From the NCBI GenBank assembly GCA_964471225.1, contig CAYYEZ010000016.1:62001-126000 (forward strand): DNA of 64,000 nt. The letters run 5' to 3'. Positions 36,834 to 46,746 of the stretch are shown piece after piece (the stretch's first letter is position 1; each line of letters opens with the position of its first letter). The notes under the pieces were generated by a model. That model was not told the DNA's origin. It did not search any database and saw only the letters and a list, made by a program, of their open reading frames with translations. The position numbers were made by a program, and so were the translations under genes. Origin of the DNA: JAGVJT01 sp964471225 (GTDB taxonomy: Bacteria > Pseudomonadota > Gammaproteobacteria > Legionellales > Legionellaceae).

Positions 36834-38126
36834 TTACAATAAAATTCGTCGAACATCACTTAAGCATTCGCTTATAAAGCGTGTAAATCGAGCAGCCTCT
36901 GCGCCGTCAATCACACGATGGTCATAAGATAAAGAGAGCGGCAGCATCAGCCTAGGTTCAAAGCCACCATTTTGATAAACAGGCTTCATTGTGCTTTTTG
37001 ATAATCCTAAGATTGCGACCTCTGGCGCATTTACAATTGGTGTAAACGCCGTTCCTCCAATACCACCTAAACTCGAAATAGTAAAGCATCCACCTGACAT
37101 GTCATTTGGCATAAGGCCTTTTTCACGTGCTTTTTTCGAAAGTCGACCCATTTCACGCGCAATATCACTGACTGACAAAAGATTCACATCCCGAACAACA
37201 GGAACAACCAAGCCATTAGGTGTTTCCACAGCAATACCAATATGGACATATTTTTTATAAATCAACTGCTCAGCACGCTCATCTAAAGAGGCATTAAATG
37301 AAGGAAAGACCGTCAAAGCTTTGCTGACTACTTTGCACACAAAAGCGAGCATGGTCAATTTATAGCCATTTGCTTGAGCAGCTTGATTTTCTTGCACACG
37401 AAATGCTTCTAAAGCCGTGATGTCAACTTCATCAAACTGTGTCACATGAGGGATTGTCACCCATGAGCGATGCACATTCACGCCTGTCAGTCGCTTAATT
37501 TTATTCAGTGGTTTTTTTTCAATTTCCCCAAACTGGCTAAAATCAATCGGATTTATCGGCGCAACAGCAAGCCCGCCTCTCGGCTCTGCTAAACGCTGCT
37601 TCACGTAAGCTTCTACATCCTCTTTACTGATACGCTCTTTACGACCACTACCGCGCACCTCAGTCAAGTTCACCCCCAATTGATGTGCGAGTCGACGCAC
37701 CGCGGGGCCTGCAAACACATTCCCTCCTGCATCGCGTGGCTCGTGTATGGAAGAAGTCACAGGAGAAGGAGCTGGCGCGACTATTTCTGGCACAACCACC
37801 GCGGGAGTAATCGTTTTTGAGTCTTCTTTGACTGACTCTTCTGGCGCTGTTACCTCTGATTTTTTTTCTACATTCGATGCGTTTTCTTCAAGAGAGAGCA
37901 TTAAAATCACATCTCCTTCCGAGACTTTATCACCGACTTTAATACGCAACGCTTTGACAACGCCTGCAGCAGGAGAAGGGATTTCCATGCTGGCTTTATC
38001 TGATTCCAGTGTGACTAATGATGTATCTTTATCAATGGCATCGCCGACTTTGACTAAGATTTCAATCACATCTACATTTGCCGCTCCGCCGATATCAGGA
38101 ACTTTAATTTCTTGCTCTAAAGACAT
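36834..38126 (-). CDS. aceF: Dihydrolipoamide acetyltransferase (E2)
   Basis: The 430-residue protein has a single lipoyl domain (lipoyl Lys in LESDKASMEIP), an Ala/Pro/Ser-rich linker, the E1/E3-binding domain (FAGPAVRRLAHQLGV) and the acetyltransferase core with YDHRVIDGAEA (catalytic His and Asp). E. coli AceF has three lipoyl domains, so this is a short form. It transfers the acetyl group from E1 to CoA. It lies 12 nt after aceE. Confidence 0.96.
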   Translation of the reverse strand: MSLEQEIKVPDIGGAANVDVIEILVKVGDAIDKDTSLVTLESDKASMEIPSPAAGVVKALRIKVGDKVSEGDVILMLSLEENASNVEKKSEVTAPEESVKEDSKTITPAVVVPEIVAPAPSPVTSSIHEPRDAGGNVFAGPAVRRLAHQLGVNLTEVRGSGRKERISKEDVEAYVKQRLAEPRGGLAVAPINPIDFSQFGEIEKKPLNKIKRLTGVNVHRSWVTIPHVTQFDEVDITALEAFRVQENQAAQANGYKLTMLAFVCKVVSKALTVFPSFNASLDERAEQLIYKKYVHIGIAVETPNGLVVPVVRDVNLLSVSDIAREMGRLSKKAREKGLMPNDMSGGCFTISSLGGIGGTAFTPIVNAPEVAILGLSKSTMKPVYQNGGFEPRLMLPLSLSYDHRVIDGAEAARFTRFISECLSDVRRILL

Positions 38127-38138
38127 ATGTTCTCCTCA

Positions 38139-40805
38139 TCAATGTGTTGCGGGGTCTACTTTATTCGGATCAATCGCATAACGCTTCATGGCATCCTTTA
38201 ATACAGTAGCATTGCAAGCTTTCGTTTTAACTAAAGCTTCGAGTGCCGCAATCACAATAAATTTAGCATCTACTTCAAAGAAATGTCGCAGTTTTTGTCG
38301 AGTATCACTACGCCCATAACCATCCGTACCTAACGCTACGAAGGGTGCTTTCACTTCTTTACAGATTTGATCCGCGTACAAACGCATATAGTCAGTTGCA
38401 GCAATCACAGGGCCTTGGCGCGTATTTAACTGCTGGCTTACATAACTTTCTAATGGTTTTTTATCAGCATGCATACGATTATGACGCTCAACCTTGAGCG
38501 CATCTCGTCTTAACTCATTGAAACTTGTCACACTCCATATATCCGCAGTCACGCCAAAATCTTCTAGAAGCATACGCGCAGCTTCAATCACTTCACGTAA
38601 AATTGTTCCAGATCCGAGAAGTTGTACGTGCTGTTTTGCAGGTTTTTTTGCTTCATCAAGCAAATACATGCCCTTCAAAATACCATCCTCAACACCTTTT
38701 GGCATATCAGGATGAGTATAGTTTTCATTCATTACCGTGATGTAATAAAACACATTTTCTTGTTTCTCATACATACGATACAAGCCTTCCCGGATGATTA
38801 CAGCAAGTTCATAAGCATAAGTAGGATCGTAAGTCACACAGTTTGGGATAGTAGAAGCAAGAATATGACTATGACCATCTTGGTGCTGTAAGCCTTCTCC
38901 AGCTAACGTTGTCCGACCAGCTGTACCGCCTAACAAAAAGCCTCTTGCTTGCATGTCACCGGCAGCCCAGGCTAAATCTCCAATACGCTGAAATCCAAAC
39001 ATAGAGTAATAAATATAAAAAGGAATCATTGGTAAATGATTTGTACTATAAGACGTCGCTGCAGCCATCCACGAACAGAATGCACCCGCTTCGTTTAAGC
39101 CCTCTTCCAAAATTTGACCTTCACGCGCCTCGCGGTAATACATGACTTGCTCATGATCAACAGGCGTATAAAGCTGACCCACTGGCGAATAAATTGCAAT
39201 TTGACGGAACAAACCTTCCATACCAAATGTGCGACATTCATCAGGAATAATTGGGACAATAAAGCGACTTAATTCTTTATCTTTTAAAAGTGCAGATAAA
39301 ATACGAACAAACGCCATCGTCGTCGATAACTCACGCTCACCCAAACCATGCGTCACTTGTGCAAAAGCTTCTAACGAAGGGGCTTTAAGTGCGGGTGAAG
39401 TCACTGTACGAGAAGGAAGGTATCCACCTAATGCCTCGCGTTGTTTCTTTAAATACTGAATTTCAGGGCTATTTTCTGGTGGACGATAAAAAGGAATATC
39501 GTTGATATGATCGTCTGAGATAGGAATACTAAAACGATCACGAAACGCACGCAGTTGCTCGATGGTCATTTTCTTTTGTTGGTGCGTGATGTTCATCCCT
39601 TCACCGGCAGCACCCATACCATAACCTTTAATGGTTTTTGCCAAAATCACCACAGGACTTCCTGTATGAGCGACTGCATCTGCATAGGCTGCATAAACTT
39701 TTTGAGAGTCATGTCCACCACGATTTAAACGCCAAATTTCATCATCAGACATATGCTCGACCATTTTTTTCAGCTCTGGATACTGCCCAAAGAAATGTTC
39801 GCGAACATAAGCACCATTATTGGCTTTATAAGCTTGAAAATCGCCATCCACACACTCTTGCATACGTTTTTCCATGATGCCTTGCGTATCTTTAGTGAAT
39901 AAAGGATCCCAACGCCCCCCCCAAATCACTTTCAGGACTTTCCAACCTGCGCCTTTGAAAACACCTTCCAACTCTTGAATAATTTTACCATTGCCACGCA
40001 CAGGACCATCTAGTCGCTGCAAATTACAATTCACAACAAAGATAAGATTATCAAGCTTTTCACGTGCAGCAATTGACAACGCCCCAACAGATTCTGGCTC
40101 ATCCATTTCCCCATCACCGAGAAATGCCCAAACTTTTCGCGCGTTTGGTTCAATGAGTCCTCGATTTTCGAGATACTTCAAAAATCTTGCCTGATAAATC
40201 GCTTGGATAGGCCCCAAGCCCATCGATACTGTAGGGAATTGCCAAAAATCACCCATCAACCAAGGATGAGGATAAGAAGATAAACCATCGACCTCGACCT
40301 CTTGTCTAAAATATCCTAATTGCTCTTCTGTCAAACGCCCTTCCAAAAAAGCACGTGCGTAGATACCAGGCGAACTATGTCCTTGAATATAAAGAAGATC
40401 ACCACCTCCGGGTGCTGCTGGGCCTTTAAAGAAATGATTAAATCCTGTTTCGTACAAAGTGGCAGCCGAAGCGTAAGTCGCGATATGCCCCCCTAACTCG
40501 GGCGCATATTTTCCCGCACGTAAAACCATTGCTACTGCATTCCAGCGAATCAGCGCGGCGATACGTTTCTGCAAACCCTGATCGGGAGGCATTAACTTTT
40601 CATCTTCTGGTTTAATCGTGTTTCGATAAGGGCTATGTATCGCATCTAAAACAGGAACACCTAAAAGATTTGCTTGATTGAGTAGTGCTTGAATAATAAA
40701 ACTCGCGCGCGACACACCGTCAGCCGCAACAACAGCGCTAAGCGAATCAAGCCATTCGCGCGTTTCAATAGGATCAATATCAGCCTTTTTTTCAATAGAC
40801 GTCAT
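38139..40805 (-). CDS. aceE: Pyruvate dehydrogenase E1
   Basis: The 888-residue homodimeric E1 is full length. Thiamine diphosphate site residues appear in FLGDGEMDEPES and the following LIFVVNCNLQRLDGPVRGN; phosphate-loop and transketolase-like parts are intact (AGRTTLAGEGLQHQDGHS). It decarboxylates pyruvate and loads acetyl onto AceF. It starts 14 nt after the Cys-rich lipoprotein gene. No pdhR regulator is adjacent. Confidence 0.98.
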   Translation of the reverse strand: MTSIEKKADIDPIETREWLDSLSAVVAADGVSRASFIIQALLNQANLLGVPVLDAIHSPYRNTIKPEDEKLMPPDQGLQKRIAALIRWNAVAMVLRAGKYAPELGGHIATYASAATLYETGFNHFFKGPAAPGGGDLLYIQGHSSPGIYARAFLEGRLTEEQLGYFRQEVEVDGLSSYPHPWLMGDFWQFPTVSMGLGPIQAIYQARFLKYLENRGLIEPNARKVWAFLGDGEMDEPESVGALSIAAREKLDNLIFVVNCNLQRLDGPVRGNGKIIQELEGVFKGAGWKVLKVIWGGRWDPLFTKDTQGIMEKRMQECVDGDFQAYKANNGAYVREHFFGQYPELKKMVEHMSDDEIWRLNRGGHDSQKVYAAYADAVAHTGSPVVILAKTIKGYGMGAAGEGMNITHQQKKMTIEQLRAFRDRFSIPISDDHINDIPFYRPPENSPEIQYLKKQREALGGYLPSRTVTSPALKAPSLEAFAQVTHGLGERELSTTMAFVRILSALLKDKELSRFIVPIIPDECRTFGMEGLFRQIAIYSPVGQLYTPVDHEQVMYYREAREGQILEEGLNEAGAFCSWMAAATSYSTNHLPMIPFYIYYSMFGFQRIGDLAWAAGDMQARGFLLGGTAGRTTLAGEGLQHQDGHSHILASTIPNCVTYDPTYAYELAVIIREGLYRMYEKQENVFYYITVMNENYTHPDMPKGVEDGILKGMYLLDEAKKPAKQHVQLLGSGTILREVIEAARMLLEDFGVTADIWSVTSFNELRRDALKVERHNRMHADKKPLESYVSQQLNTRQGPVIAATDYMRLYADQICKEVKAPFVALGTDGYGRSDTRQKLRHFFEVDAKFIVIAALEALVKTKACNATVLKDAMKRYAIDPNKVDPATH

Positions 40806-40819
40806 TTACAGTAGCCTCT

Positions 40820-41218
40820 CTAGCAGCAGGATTTTTCAACCTGAATTTGTTTATGAATAGAACCTCGGCAAGACTCAACACACACGCGCAAGTCTGCAGG
40901 GCAGTCACATGTCGTCTTTCGACATTGTAGTGGATCATGGTAGGATTGCAAACGCCGAATCAAGCTTTTGCCCTCGATGCAACGCTCTTTTAGGTAGCGT
41001 TGGTAGTCCTTTTTAGTTTCACGAACAGCCTCTTTTTCACATGCACTGCAGTTGTTCACACAACGTGCCTGGCATCGTTTCATTTCTATTTGACAGTCCG
41101 CAATACAAGCACGCGTAGTCTGCGCGTCTAGATCATGCTGATGCTGCGACGTACATGCACTCAAACAAAAAAGCATACAAAACCACAAGCACACAAAAAA
41201 TTTTGTCACAACACGCAT
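40820..41218 (-). CDS. Cysteine-rich lipoprotein of unknown function
   Basis: The 132-residue protein has a lipoprotein signal peptide with lipobox LSAC (Cys22). The mature part holds 14 more cysteines, many as CxxxC/CxxC pairs (ACIADC, RCQARC, NNCSAC, TTCDC, RVCVESC, final SCC), pointing to a disulfide-rich or metal-binding envelope protein. It sits 14 nt before aceE and 15 nt after the antiporter gene, all one strand, so it is probably co-transcribed with the pyruvate dehydrogenase genes. I do not recognise a family. Confidence 0.75.
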   Translation of the reverse strand: MRVVTKFFVCLWFCMLFCLSACTSQHQHDLDAQTTRACIADCQIEMKRCQARCVNNCSACEKEAVRETKKDYQRYLKERCIEGKSLIRRLQSYHDPLQCRKTTCDCPADLRVCVESCRGSIHKQIQVEKSCC

Positions 41219-41233
41219 AACACCCCTTAGAGT

Positions 41234-42430
41234 TTAATCTTTTCTCATTTTATCAGATAAAGACATCGGTGTTGGATATTTTAACACGACCAAGTAAGAA
41301 GAAACGATAAATGTTAAAATCGTTGTCGCTTGAATCAAGTTAGAAGCAACATCAGAAATCAATTTCGTCCCCCAAGCAATACTTGCCACCAATAAAGAAA
41401 ATTCGCTGGCCTGCCCTAGTCGAATACTGACCTCTTTAGCAACGGATTTTTTTTCTCCAGCTTTCACTAACAACAAATGAAAACACAAAGGCTTCAAAAC
41501 CAGCATTAATAAAGCCAAAATACACGCAGGAATCACAACTTGCGCCGCGAATCCGAAATTAAATGTCGCGCCGACTGAAAAGAAAAACATCACCAAAAAG
41601 AAGTCACGCAATGGCTTCAAACTTTCAGCAATAAACAACGAAATCGGACTGGATGCCAAGGCAACGCCCGCCACAAATGCACCAATATCTTCAGATAAAC
41701 CCAAGCGACTCGCAAGCATTGAAAGGCTCAAACACCAGCCAATAGACAGCAAAAATACGTATTCTTGCGTTCTGTCAAATCGGGCTAATAATTTAACAAG
41801 AATGTAGCGCTCAATGGCGAAAGAAAAGAAAATCAAAGCCGGAAGAGTGATACATACTGAAACAAGATCTTTCCACATCAAACCACTTGCCTGATGCGCC
41901 CCGCCATTGATAAGGATTAACACAACAATCGCCACAATATCCTGCATCAACAAGACGCTGATCATGACCTCGCCTGTATGCTGATGATGCAAAATCGTTG
42001 TGGGAAGTAGTTTTAATCCGATAATCGTGCTCGAAAACATCATCGATGCACCTAAAATCAATGATTCAGTCGTGCTTAAACCGAACCAACGACCAATAAA
42101 ATAAGCGATTACAGCAAAGAACATCGAACTTAACATTGCAATCCAGGTGACCTTTTTCAACATATGCAAAAGATTTTGTGGTTGCAAATGCAATCCTAGT
42201 AAGAACAGCAAGAAGACAATACCCACATCCCCTACTTGTCTCACGGCACTTAAATCAGAAACTAAAGCGAGGCCCCATGGCCCCAGTGCAGCTCCAAGTA
42301 AAATATAAGCTACCAAAAGTGATTGACGTGTATAAAGCACAAAGGTTGAGAAAACTGCCGCCCCAGTAAAAACTAAAAAAATGGTATAAAAAACAGCTCC
42401 ATCATGCATAAAAGCGATACTCCAGTTCAC
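41234..42430 (-). CDS. KefB/CPA2-type cation:proton antiporter, membrane domain only
   Basis: The 398-residue protein has about twelve membrane segments and CPA2 hallmarks: GDVGIVFLLFLLGL, LGASMMFSSTIIGLKLL, VLLMQDIVAIVVL, SEDIGAFVAGVALASSP and LGQASEFSLLVA. The C-terminal TrkA-N (NAD-binding) domain of KefB/KefC is absent, so it is not glutathione-gated in the KefC manner. It probably exchanges K+ or Na+ for H+. It lies between ugpQ and the Cys-rich lipoprotein gene. Confidence 0.9.
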   Translation of the reverse strand: MNWSIAFMHDGAVFYTIFLVFTGAAVFSTFVLYTRQSLLVAYILLGAALGPWGLALVSDLSAVRQVGDVGIVFLLFLLGLHLQPQNLLHMLKKVTWIAMLSSMFFAVIAYFIGRWFGLSTTESLILGASMMFSSTIIGLKLLPTTILHHQHTGEVMISVLLMQDIVAIVVLILINGGAHQASGLMWKDLVSVCITLPALIFFSFAIERYILVKLLARFDRTQEYVFLLSIGWCLSLSMLASRLGLSEDIGAFVAGVALASSPISLFIAESLKPLRDFFLVMFFFSVGATFNFGFAAQVVIPACILALLMLVLKPLCFHLLLVKAGEKKSVAKEVSIRLGQASEFSLLVASIAWGTKLISDVASNLIQATTILTFIVSSYLVVLKYPTPMSLSDKMRKD

Positions 42431-42450
42431 GCCATAGTCAAATAGGAATT

Positions 42451-43227
42451 TTAGGCGACGATCGTTTTTTTATCCAGAATTTTTTTAAAAAGTTTACGCT
42501 TTAACGTCAGTTCGAACAGATCAGGATAATTTGTAAAGACAGCATCCACTCCCCATGCTAAAAACCGCTCAGCTTCACGCTTACGATTTACCGTAAATGC
42601 ACACACTAAAAAATCTGAATTCTTTAGTTGCTTAACACGCACTGCAGTTGTTATTTTTCTATTCAAATGAATGGATATGCAATTTAGGTCTTTTGCACAG
42701 ATCAAGCTATCTTCCTGCCATTTGTTAAGTAAAAGACCAAGCTTCATTTCAGGCTCTAATTGACGACACAATCTTAACGCCTCAAGATCGAAGCTTGAAA
42801 CTAACAATCGCCCCTCATGATTTGGCCAATAACGGTGAATGGCTTGCAAGGTCGCAGAGGCTGTTTCTTGAGAAAACCCAGGGAAAGGCTTGATTTCAAT
42901 ATTAGCATGAACATCATTTTCAGAAAGCCAAGTGAGTACCGTACTTAATGCAGGAACGGGCTCGCCAGCAAAGCTTTTCGAAAACGAGCTTCCTGCATCT
43001 AAAGTTCGAATATATTCGGCATTGACATGACCAAACTTACCTTTACCATTCGTTGTACGCTCCAGCGTTTCGTCATGAAATATAAACGCCTCGCCATCTT
43101 TACTAAGCATCACATCAAATTCAACCCAACGAGCTCCCATCAATACGGCTTTCTTAAAAGCTGATAGGGTATTTTCTGGCGAATAAGCAGAAGCACCACG
43201 ATGTGCTATTAAATGTTCACTAAACAT
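42451..43227 (-). CDS. ugpQ: Glycerophosphodiester phosphodiesterase
   Basis: With ATG 43227 (GAGG 5 nt upstream) the protein is 258 residues. GDPD motifs are intact: LIAHRGASAYSPENTLSAF, ARWVEFDVMLSKDG and FIFHDETLERTTNG, then ANIEIKPF. No signal peptide, so it is the cytosolic UgpQ type. It yields glycerol-3-phosphate and an alcohol from deacylated phospholipids; GlpD could use the product. A TTG seven codons upstream is a less likely start. Confidence 0.94.
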   Translation of the reverse strand: MFSEHLIAHRGASAYSPENTLSAFKKAVLMGARWVEFDVMLSKDGEAFIFHDETLERTTNGKGKFGHVNAEYIRTLDAGSSFSKSFAGEPVPALSTVLTWLSENDVHANIEIKPFPGFSQETASATLQAIHRYWPNHEGRLLVSSFDLEALRLCRQLEPEMKLGLLLNKWQEDSLICAKDLNCISIHLNRKITTAVRVKQLKNSDFLVCAFTVNRKREAERFLAWGVDAVFTNYPDLFELTLKRKLFKKILDKKTIVA

Positions 43228-43326
43228 ATTATCCTCACTGGGTATCAATTTGATGCCCTATTGTACCCGTTGATTTCAAATCAAAATAGGTCTATAACAC
43301 TCCTTTTAATCTGATACAGGTAAGTT

Positions 43327-44379
43327 ATGAAACAATCATCAGGCCCTTCTTATCAAGGCGATCTTTTTGAATATGCGATCACACACGGATTTGGTGACGT
43401 TCACGTCAGAATAGACCCCAAAACAGGCATGCAAGCAATCATCGCTATCCACAGCACGAAGCTTGGCCCAGCCCTAGGTGGATGCCGCTTTATCGAATAT
43501 GATAATCCAAGCGCAGGAATATATGATGCAATGAGACTTGCGAGAGGGATGAGCTATAAAGCAGCATTAGTTAATCTACCTCTAGGTGGCGGGAAAGCTG
43601 TTATCATTAAACCTAAAGGACCTTTTGATAGAAATGCTTATTTTGATGCCTTTGCAGATTTTGTGCATGAGCAACAAGGACGCTACATCACGGCCTTGGA
43701 TAGTGGTGCGGAATTAAGTGATATGGATAGAATTGGCTTACGAACCCCTTACGTTGCGAGTCTTTCAAAACATGGGGATCCCTCTCCTGCAACAGCAGAA
43801 GGTATTTTTCATGGTATTGAGGCCGCCGTACGTTTCCAATACGGCAAACAGACACTTGAAAATCTTCACGTTGCAATTCAAGGCTTAGGACATGTAGGCT
43901 ATCGTCTTGCGTCTCTTCTTCACGAACAAGGTGTACAACTCACCGTCGCTGATACCAATCAAGAAGCTGTTCTTCGTGCGGTCGAAACTTTTGGCGCGAC
44001 AGCCTCTTCTGCTGCTGACATTCATAAAACACCTTGTGATGTTTATTCACCTTGCGCCTTAGGTGCTATTTTGAATGATAACACTATCCCAGAACTTAAC
44101 ACGCGAGTCATTGCAGGTGCTGCAAACAATCAGCTAGCACACACTTATCACGGACAACAATTGCATGATAAAGGAATCTTATACGCTCCAGATTACGTCA
44201 TTAATGCAGGGGGCCTTATTTTTGCTGCATCACAGTATCTGCACGGACAAGATACCGACTATAAAGACAAACTCAAACATATCGATGATTCATTAACCAC
44301 TATTTTTGAGTCTGCACGAAAGCAAAATAAACCCACGAGTCAAATCGCCGATGAGCTTGCGCTTGAGAAATTGAAATGA
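43327..44379 (+). CDS. ldh: Leucine dehydrogenase (Glu/Leu/Phe/Val family)
   Basis: The 350-residue protein has ALGGCRFIEY, the catalytic Lys region RGMSYKAALVNLPLGGGKAVI and the NAD motif IQGLGHVGYRLA; the length fits leucine dehydrogenase rather than glutamate dehydrogenase. It deaminates branched-chain amino acids to 2-oxoacids with NAD. It opens a plus-strand catabolic run; the next gene's ATG overlaps its stop by 4 nt. Promoter elements for the run probably lie in 43228-43326, shared with divergent ugpQ. Confidence 0.93.
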   Translation: MKQSSGPSYQGDLFEYAITHGFGDVHVRIDPKTGMQAIIAIHSTKLGPALGGCRFIEYDNPSAGIYDAMRLARGMSYKAALVNLPLGGGKAVIIKPKGPFDRNAYFDAFADFVHEQQGRYITALDSGAELSDMDRIGLRTPYVASLSKHGDPSPATAEGIFHGIEAAVRFQYGKQTLENLHVAIQGLGHVGYRLASLLHEQGVQLTVADTNQEAVLRAVETFGATASSAADIHKTPCDVYSPCALGAILNDNTIPELNTRVIAGAANNQLAHTYHGQQLHDKGILYAPDYVINAGGLIFAASQYLHGQDTDYKDKLKHIDDSLTTIFESARKQNKPTSQIADELALEKLK

Positions 44380-45032
44380 AACATTTGCAAATGACGCATG
44401 GGCTTTATGATTATATGCTGGACATCTCGCTACGCGAGCATCCGGTTTTAGCCAAACTCAGAGCAAAAACAGCCGAGCTCCCCATCGGTAGTATGCAAGT
44501 TGCCCCAGAAGAGGGGCAGTTTTTACAATTTTTGATTCGTATGCTTAGCGCCAAAAAAGTCCTCGAGCTCGGTACATTTACAGGTTACAGTGCGCTTGCA
44601 ATGGCTCTTGCTTTACCCGAAGACGGTCATCTTATTACTTGTGATCGCAATGAAAACTGGACAAAAAACGCACGAGACTATTGGCAAGAGGCCGGCGTCA
44701 GTGACAAAGTAGAGTTTGTGTTAGCCCCTGCGTTGGACACACTTGAACGACTCCTTAAAGAAGGCCACCAGTCGAGCTTTGACTTTATCTTTATCGATGC
44801 AGATAAAACAAATTACATTGCTTATTATGAATATGCATTGCAATTCATCAAGCCAACTGGCTTAATTGCTATTGATAATATTTTCTGGGAAGGAGATGTC
44901 ATCAATCCCTTAAACAACGATGCACAAACACGAGAAATCCGAGCGTTAAATACACTCATCAAAACCGATCTTCGTGTAGATGTTTCATTGATTCCCATAG
45001 GTGATGGGTTATTTTTAATTCGAAGACAATAA
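44376..45032 (+). CDS. Class I SAM-dependent O-methyltransferase
   Basis: The 218-residue protein is of the caffeoyl-CoA/catechol O-methyltransferase-like family: VLELGTFTGYSALAMALALP (SAM motif I), LITCDRNENW, FDFIFIDADKTNYIAYYE (metal-binding Asp) and IAIDNIFWEG. The physiological substrate is unknown. It is coupled to leucine dehydrogenase by ATGA and precedes hpd by 24 nt. In related Legionella genomes such a gene often neighbours hpd-type genes, but I cannot check this here. Confidence 0.9.
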   Translation: MKHLQMTHGLYDYMLDISLREHPVLAKLRAKTAELPIGSMQVAPEEGQFLQFLIRMLSAKKVLELGTFTGYSALAMALALPEDGHLITCDRNENWTKNARDYWQEAGVSDKVEFVLAPALDTLERLLKEGHQSSFDFIFIDADKTNYIAYYEYALQFIKPTGLIAIDNIFWEGDVINPLNNDAQTREIRALNTLIKTDLRVDVSLIPIGDGLFLIRRQ

Positions 45033-45056
45033 AAATCATGTAAAAGGAGTTTTCTC

Positions 45057-46115
45057 ATGAGCACAATACTGGATAATCCTTGTGGGCTAGATGGATTCGC
45101 ATTTCTTGAGTTTTCGGGACCAAACGAAAAGCAACTCCACAGTATGTTTGAGCAGTTTGGATTTTATCGTCGTGCTACACATCAAGCTCAGCCTATTTTT
45201 TTATATGAGCAAGGACACATTCAGATCATTGTCAATGTCACACCCAACTCACAAGCAGAACGCCACGCAAAAATGCACGGCGCAGGTGCGTGTGCCATGG
45301 GATTTCGTGTGCATGATGCAAAGGCTGCACATGCTTATGCACTTTCAAAAGGTGCGAAGGCATTTCAAGATCCCATCGTCGCTCATGGATTACCTGCTAT
45401 CGAAGCAATTGGTGGCAGTGTCATTTATTTTGCAGATAACGCTCATCAACCTTTTCAAAATGCATGGGAGTTTCATGACACACCAAGAGACGTATCACAA
45501 GGCCTTATCCATATCGACCATCTGACACATAATGTCTACCGCGGTAACATGGATAAGTGGGCTAATTTTTATGAAGAATTGTTTAATTTTAAACAAATAC
45601 GTTACTTCAATATTGAAGGTAAAATGACCGGACTTTTGAGCCGCGCACTCGGTAGTCCTTGCGGAAAAATTAAAATCCCATTAAACGAATCCAAAGATGA
45701 CCGCTCACAAATCGAAGAGTTTTTGCATGATTACCATGGTGAAGGCATTCAACATATCGCTTTCACGACTGATAATATTTATAAAACTGTCGGGGAATTA
45801 CGTAAAAAAGATGTGAACTTTCTGGATGTCCCCGATACCTATTATGAAATGATTGATGCTCGTGTTCCTTGGCATCATGAGTCTCTTGCTGACTTACAAC
45901 GCGAGCGTATTCTGATCGATGGTGAAAAAGATCCAGCACATGGGCTATTACTACAAATCTTTACTGAAAATCTTTTTGGCCCCGTATTTTTTGAAATCAT
46001 TCAACGTCAAGGTAATCAAGGATTTGGCGAAGGCAATTTTCAGGCATTATTTGAGGCGATTGAACGAGATCAAATTAAACGTGGCACACTGAAGGAGCAT
46101 CATGAAACTTTATGA
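45057..46115 (+). CDS. hpd: 4-hydroxyphenylpyruvate dioxygenase (legiolysin type)
   Basis: The 352-residue Fe(II) enzyme carries two vicinal-oxygen-chelate modules. The metal triad is visible: His in IHIDHLTHNVY, His in EGIQHIAFTT and Glu in LLQIFTENLFGPVFFE. It turns 4-hydroxyphenylpyruvate from tyrosine into homogentisate. In Legionella this protein is legiolysin (Lly), the source of brown pyomelanin that reduces ferric iron. AGGAG precedes the ATG, and maiA overlaps its end by 14 nt. Confidence 0.96.
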   Translation: MSTILDNPCGLDGFAFLEFSGPNEKQLHSMFEQFGFYRRATHQAQPIFLYEQGHIQIIVNVTPNSQAERHAKMHGAGACAMGFRVHDAKAAHAYALSKGAKAFQDPIVAHGLPAIEAIGGSVIYFADNAHQPFQNAWEFHDTPRDVSQGLIHIDHLTHNVYRGNMDKWANFYEELFNFKQIRYFNIEGKMTGLLSRALGSPCGKIKIPLNESKDDRSQIEEFLHDYHGEGIQHIAFTTDNIYKTVGELRKKDVNFLDVPDTYYEMIDARVPWHHESLADLQRERILIDGEKDPAHGLLLQIFTENLFGPVFFEIIQRQGNQGFGEGNFQALFEAIERDQIKRGTLKEHHETL

Positions 46116-46746
46116 TTACTATCGATCCTCATGCAGTTATCGTGTGAGGATTGCCTTAAATCTGAAGCAGATTAATTATACTTCTGTCCCTGTCCATCTT
46201 ATCAATCAAGGTGGAGAACAGCATCGTCCAGAATATTTACAACTTAATCCGCAAGGTCTGGTCCCCACTCTTGATGAAAATGGTCACATTTTGACACAAT
46301 CTTTAGCCATTATCGAGTATCTTGAGGAGCTTAATCCCGAGCCACCGCTTCTTCCACAAACACCGCTTGGACGAGCCGAAGTTAGAAGTCTTGCACTTTC
46401 GATTGCGTGTGATCTTCATCCTATCAATAATCTACGTGTTTTAAACCAGCTTCGCCGGCAATTCAATGCACCGGATACGGAAGTCAATCTTTGGTACCAA
46501 CATTGGTTAAAATTAAGTTTTGATGCTTTTGAGGAGCGGCTTAAAACACTCCCTCGTAAACATAACGTATGTTACGGACACGATGTCAGTTTAGCAGACA
46601 TCTGCTTAATCCCTCAGGTTTACAATGCAAAGCGTTTCGAGTTTTCTTTGGAGCCTTATCCCAGAATCTCGGAAATTAATGACTATTGCTTAACACTCGA
46701 TGCTTTTAAAGAGGCGAGTCCAGAGCAAATGGAGGCAGTCTCATGA
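46102..46746 (+). CDS. maiA: Maleylacetoacetate isomerase
   Basis: The 214-residue zeta-class glutathione transferase has the active-site motif RSSCSYRVRIALNLK, then NPQGLVPTLDENG and LTQSLAIIEYLEE. It isomerises maleylacetoacetate to fumarylacetoacetate in tyrosine breakdown. Homogentisate dioxygenase and fumarylacetoacetase, the steps before and after, are not in this window. It overlaps both hpd (14 nt) and astD (4 nt), so all three are translated from one message. Confidence 0.95.
   Translation: MKLYDYYRSSCSYRVRIALNLKQINYTSVPVHLINQGGEQHRPEYLQLNPQGLVPTLDENGHILTQSLAIIEYLEELNPEPPLLPQTPLGRAEVRSLALSIACDLHPINNLRVLNQLRRQFNAPDTEVNLWYQHWLKLSFDAFEERLKTLPRKHNVCYGHDVSLADICLIPQVYNAKRFEFSLEPYPRISEINDYCLTLDAFKEASPEQMEAVS

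Noticed and set aside
37747..38181. 144-codon open frame on the plus strand opposite aceF
   Set aside because: It is antisense to the lipoyl and linker part of aceF, rich in Ser/Thr from reversed Ala/Pro codons, and has no ribosome site.
45091..45525. 144-codon open frame inside hpd, other frame
   Set aside because: It is fully inside a well-supported hpd gene and its product is a low-quality shadow.
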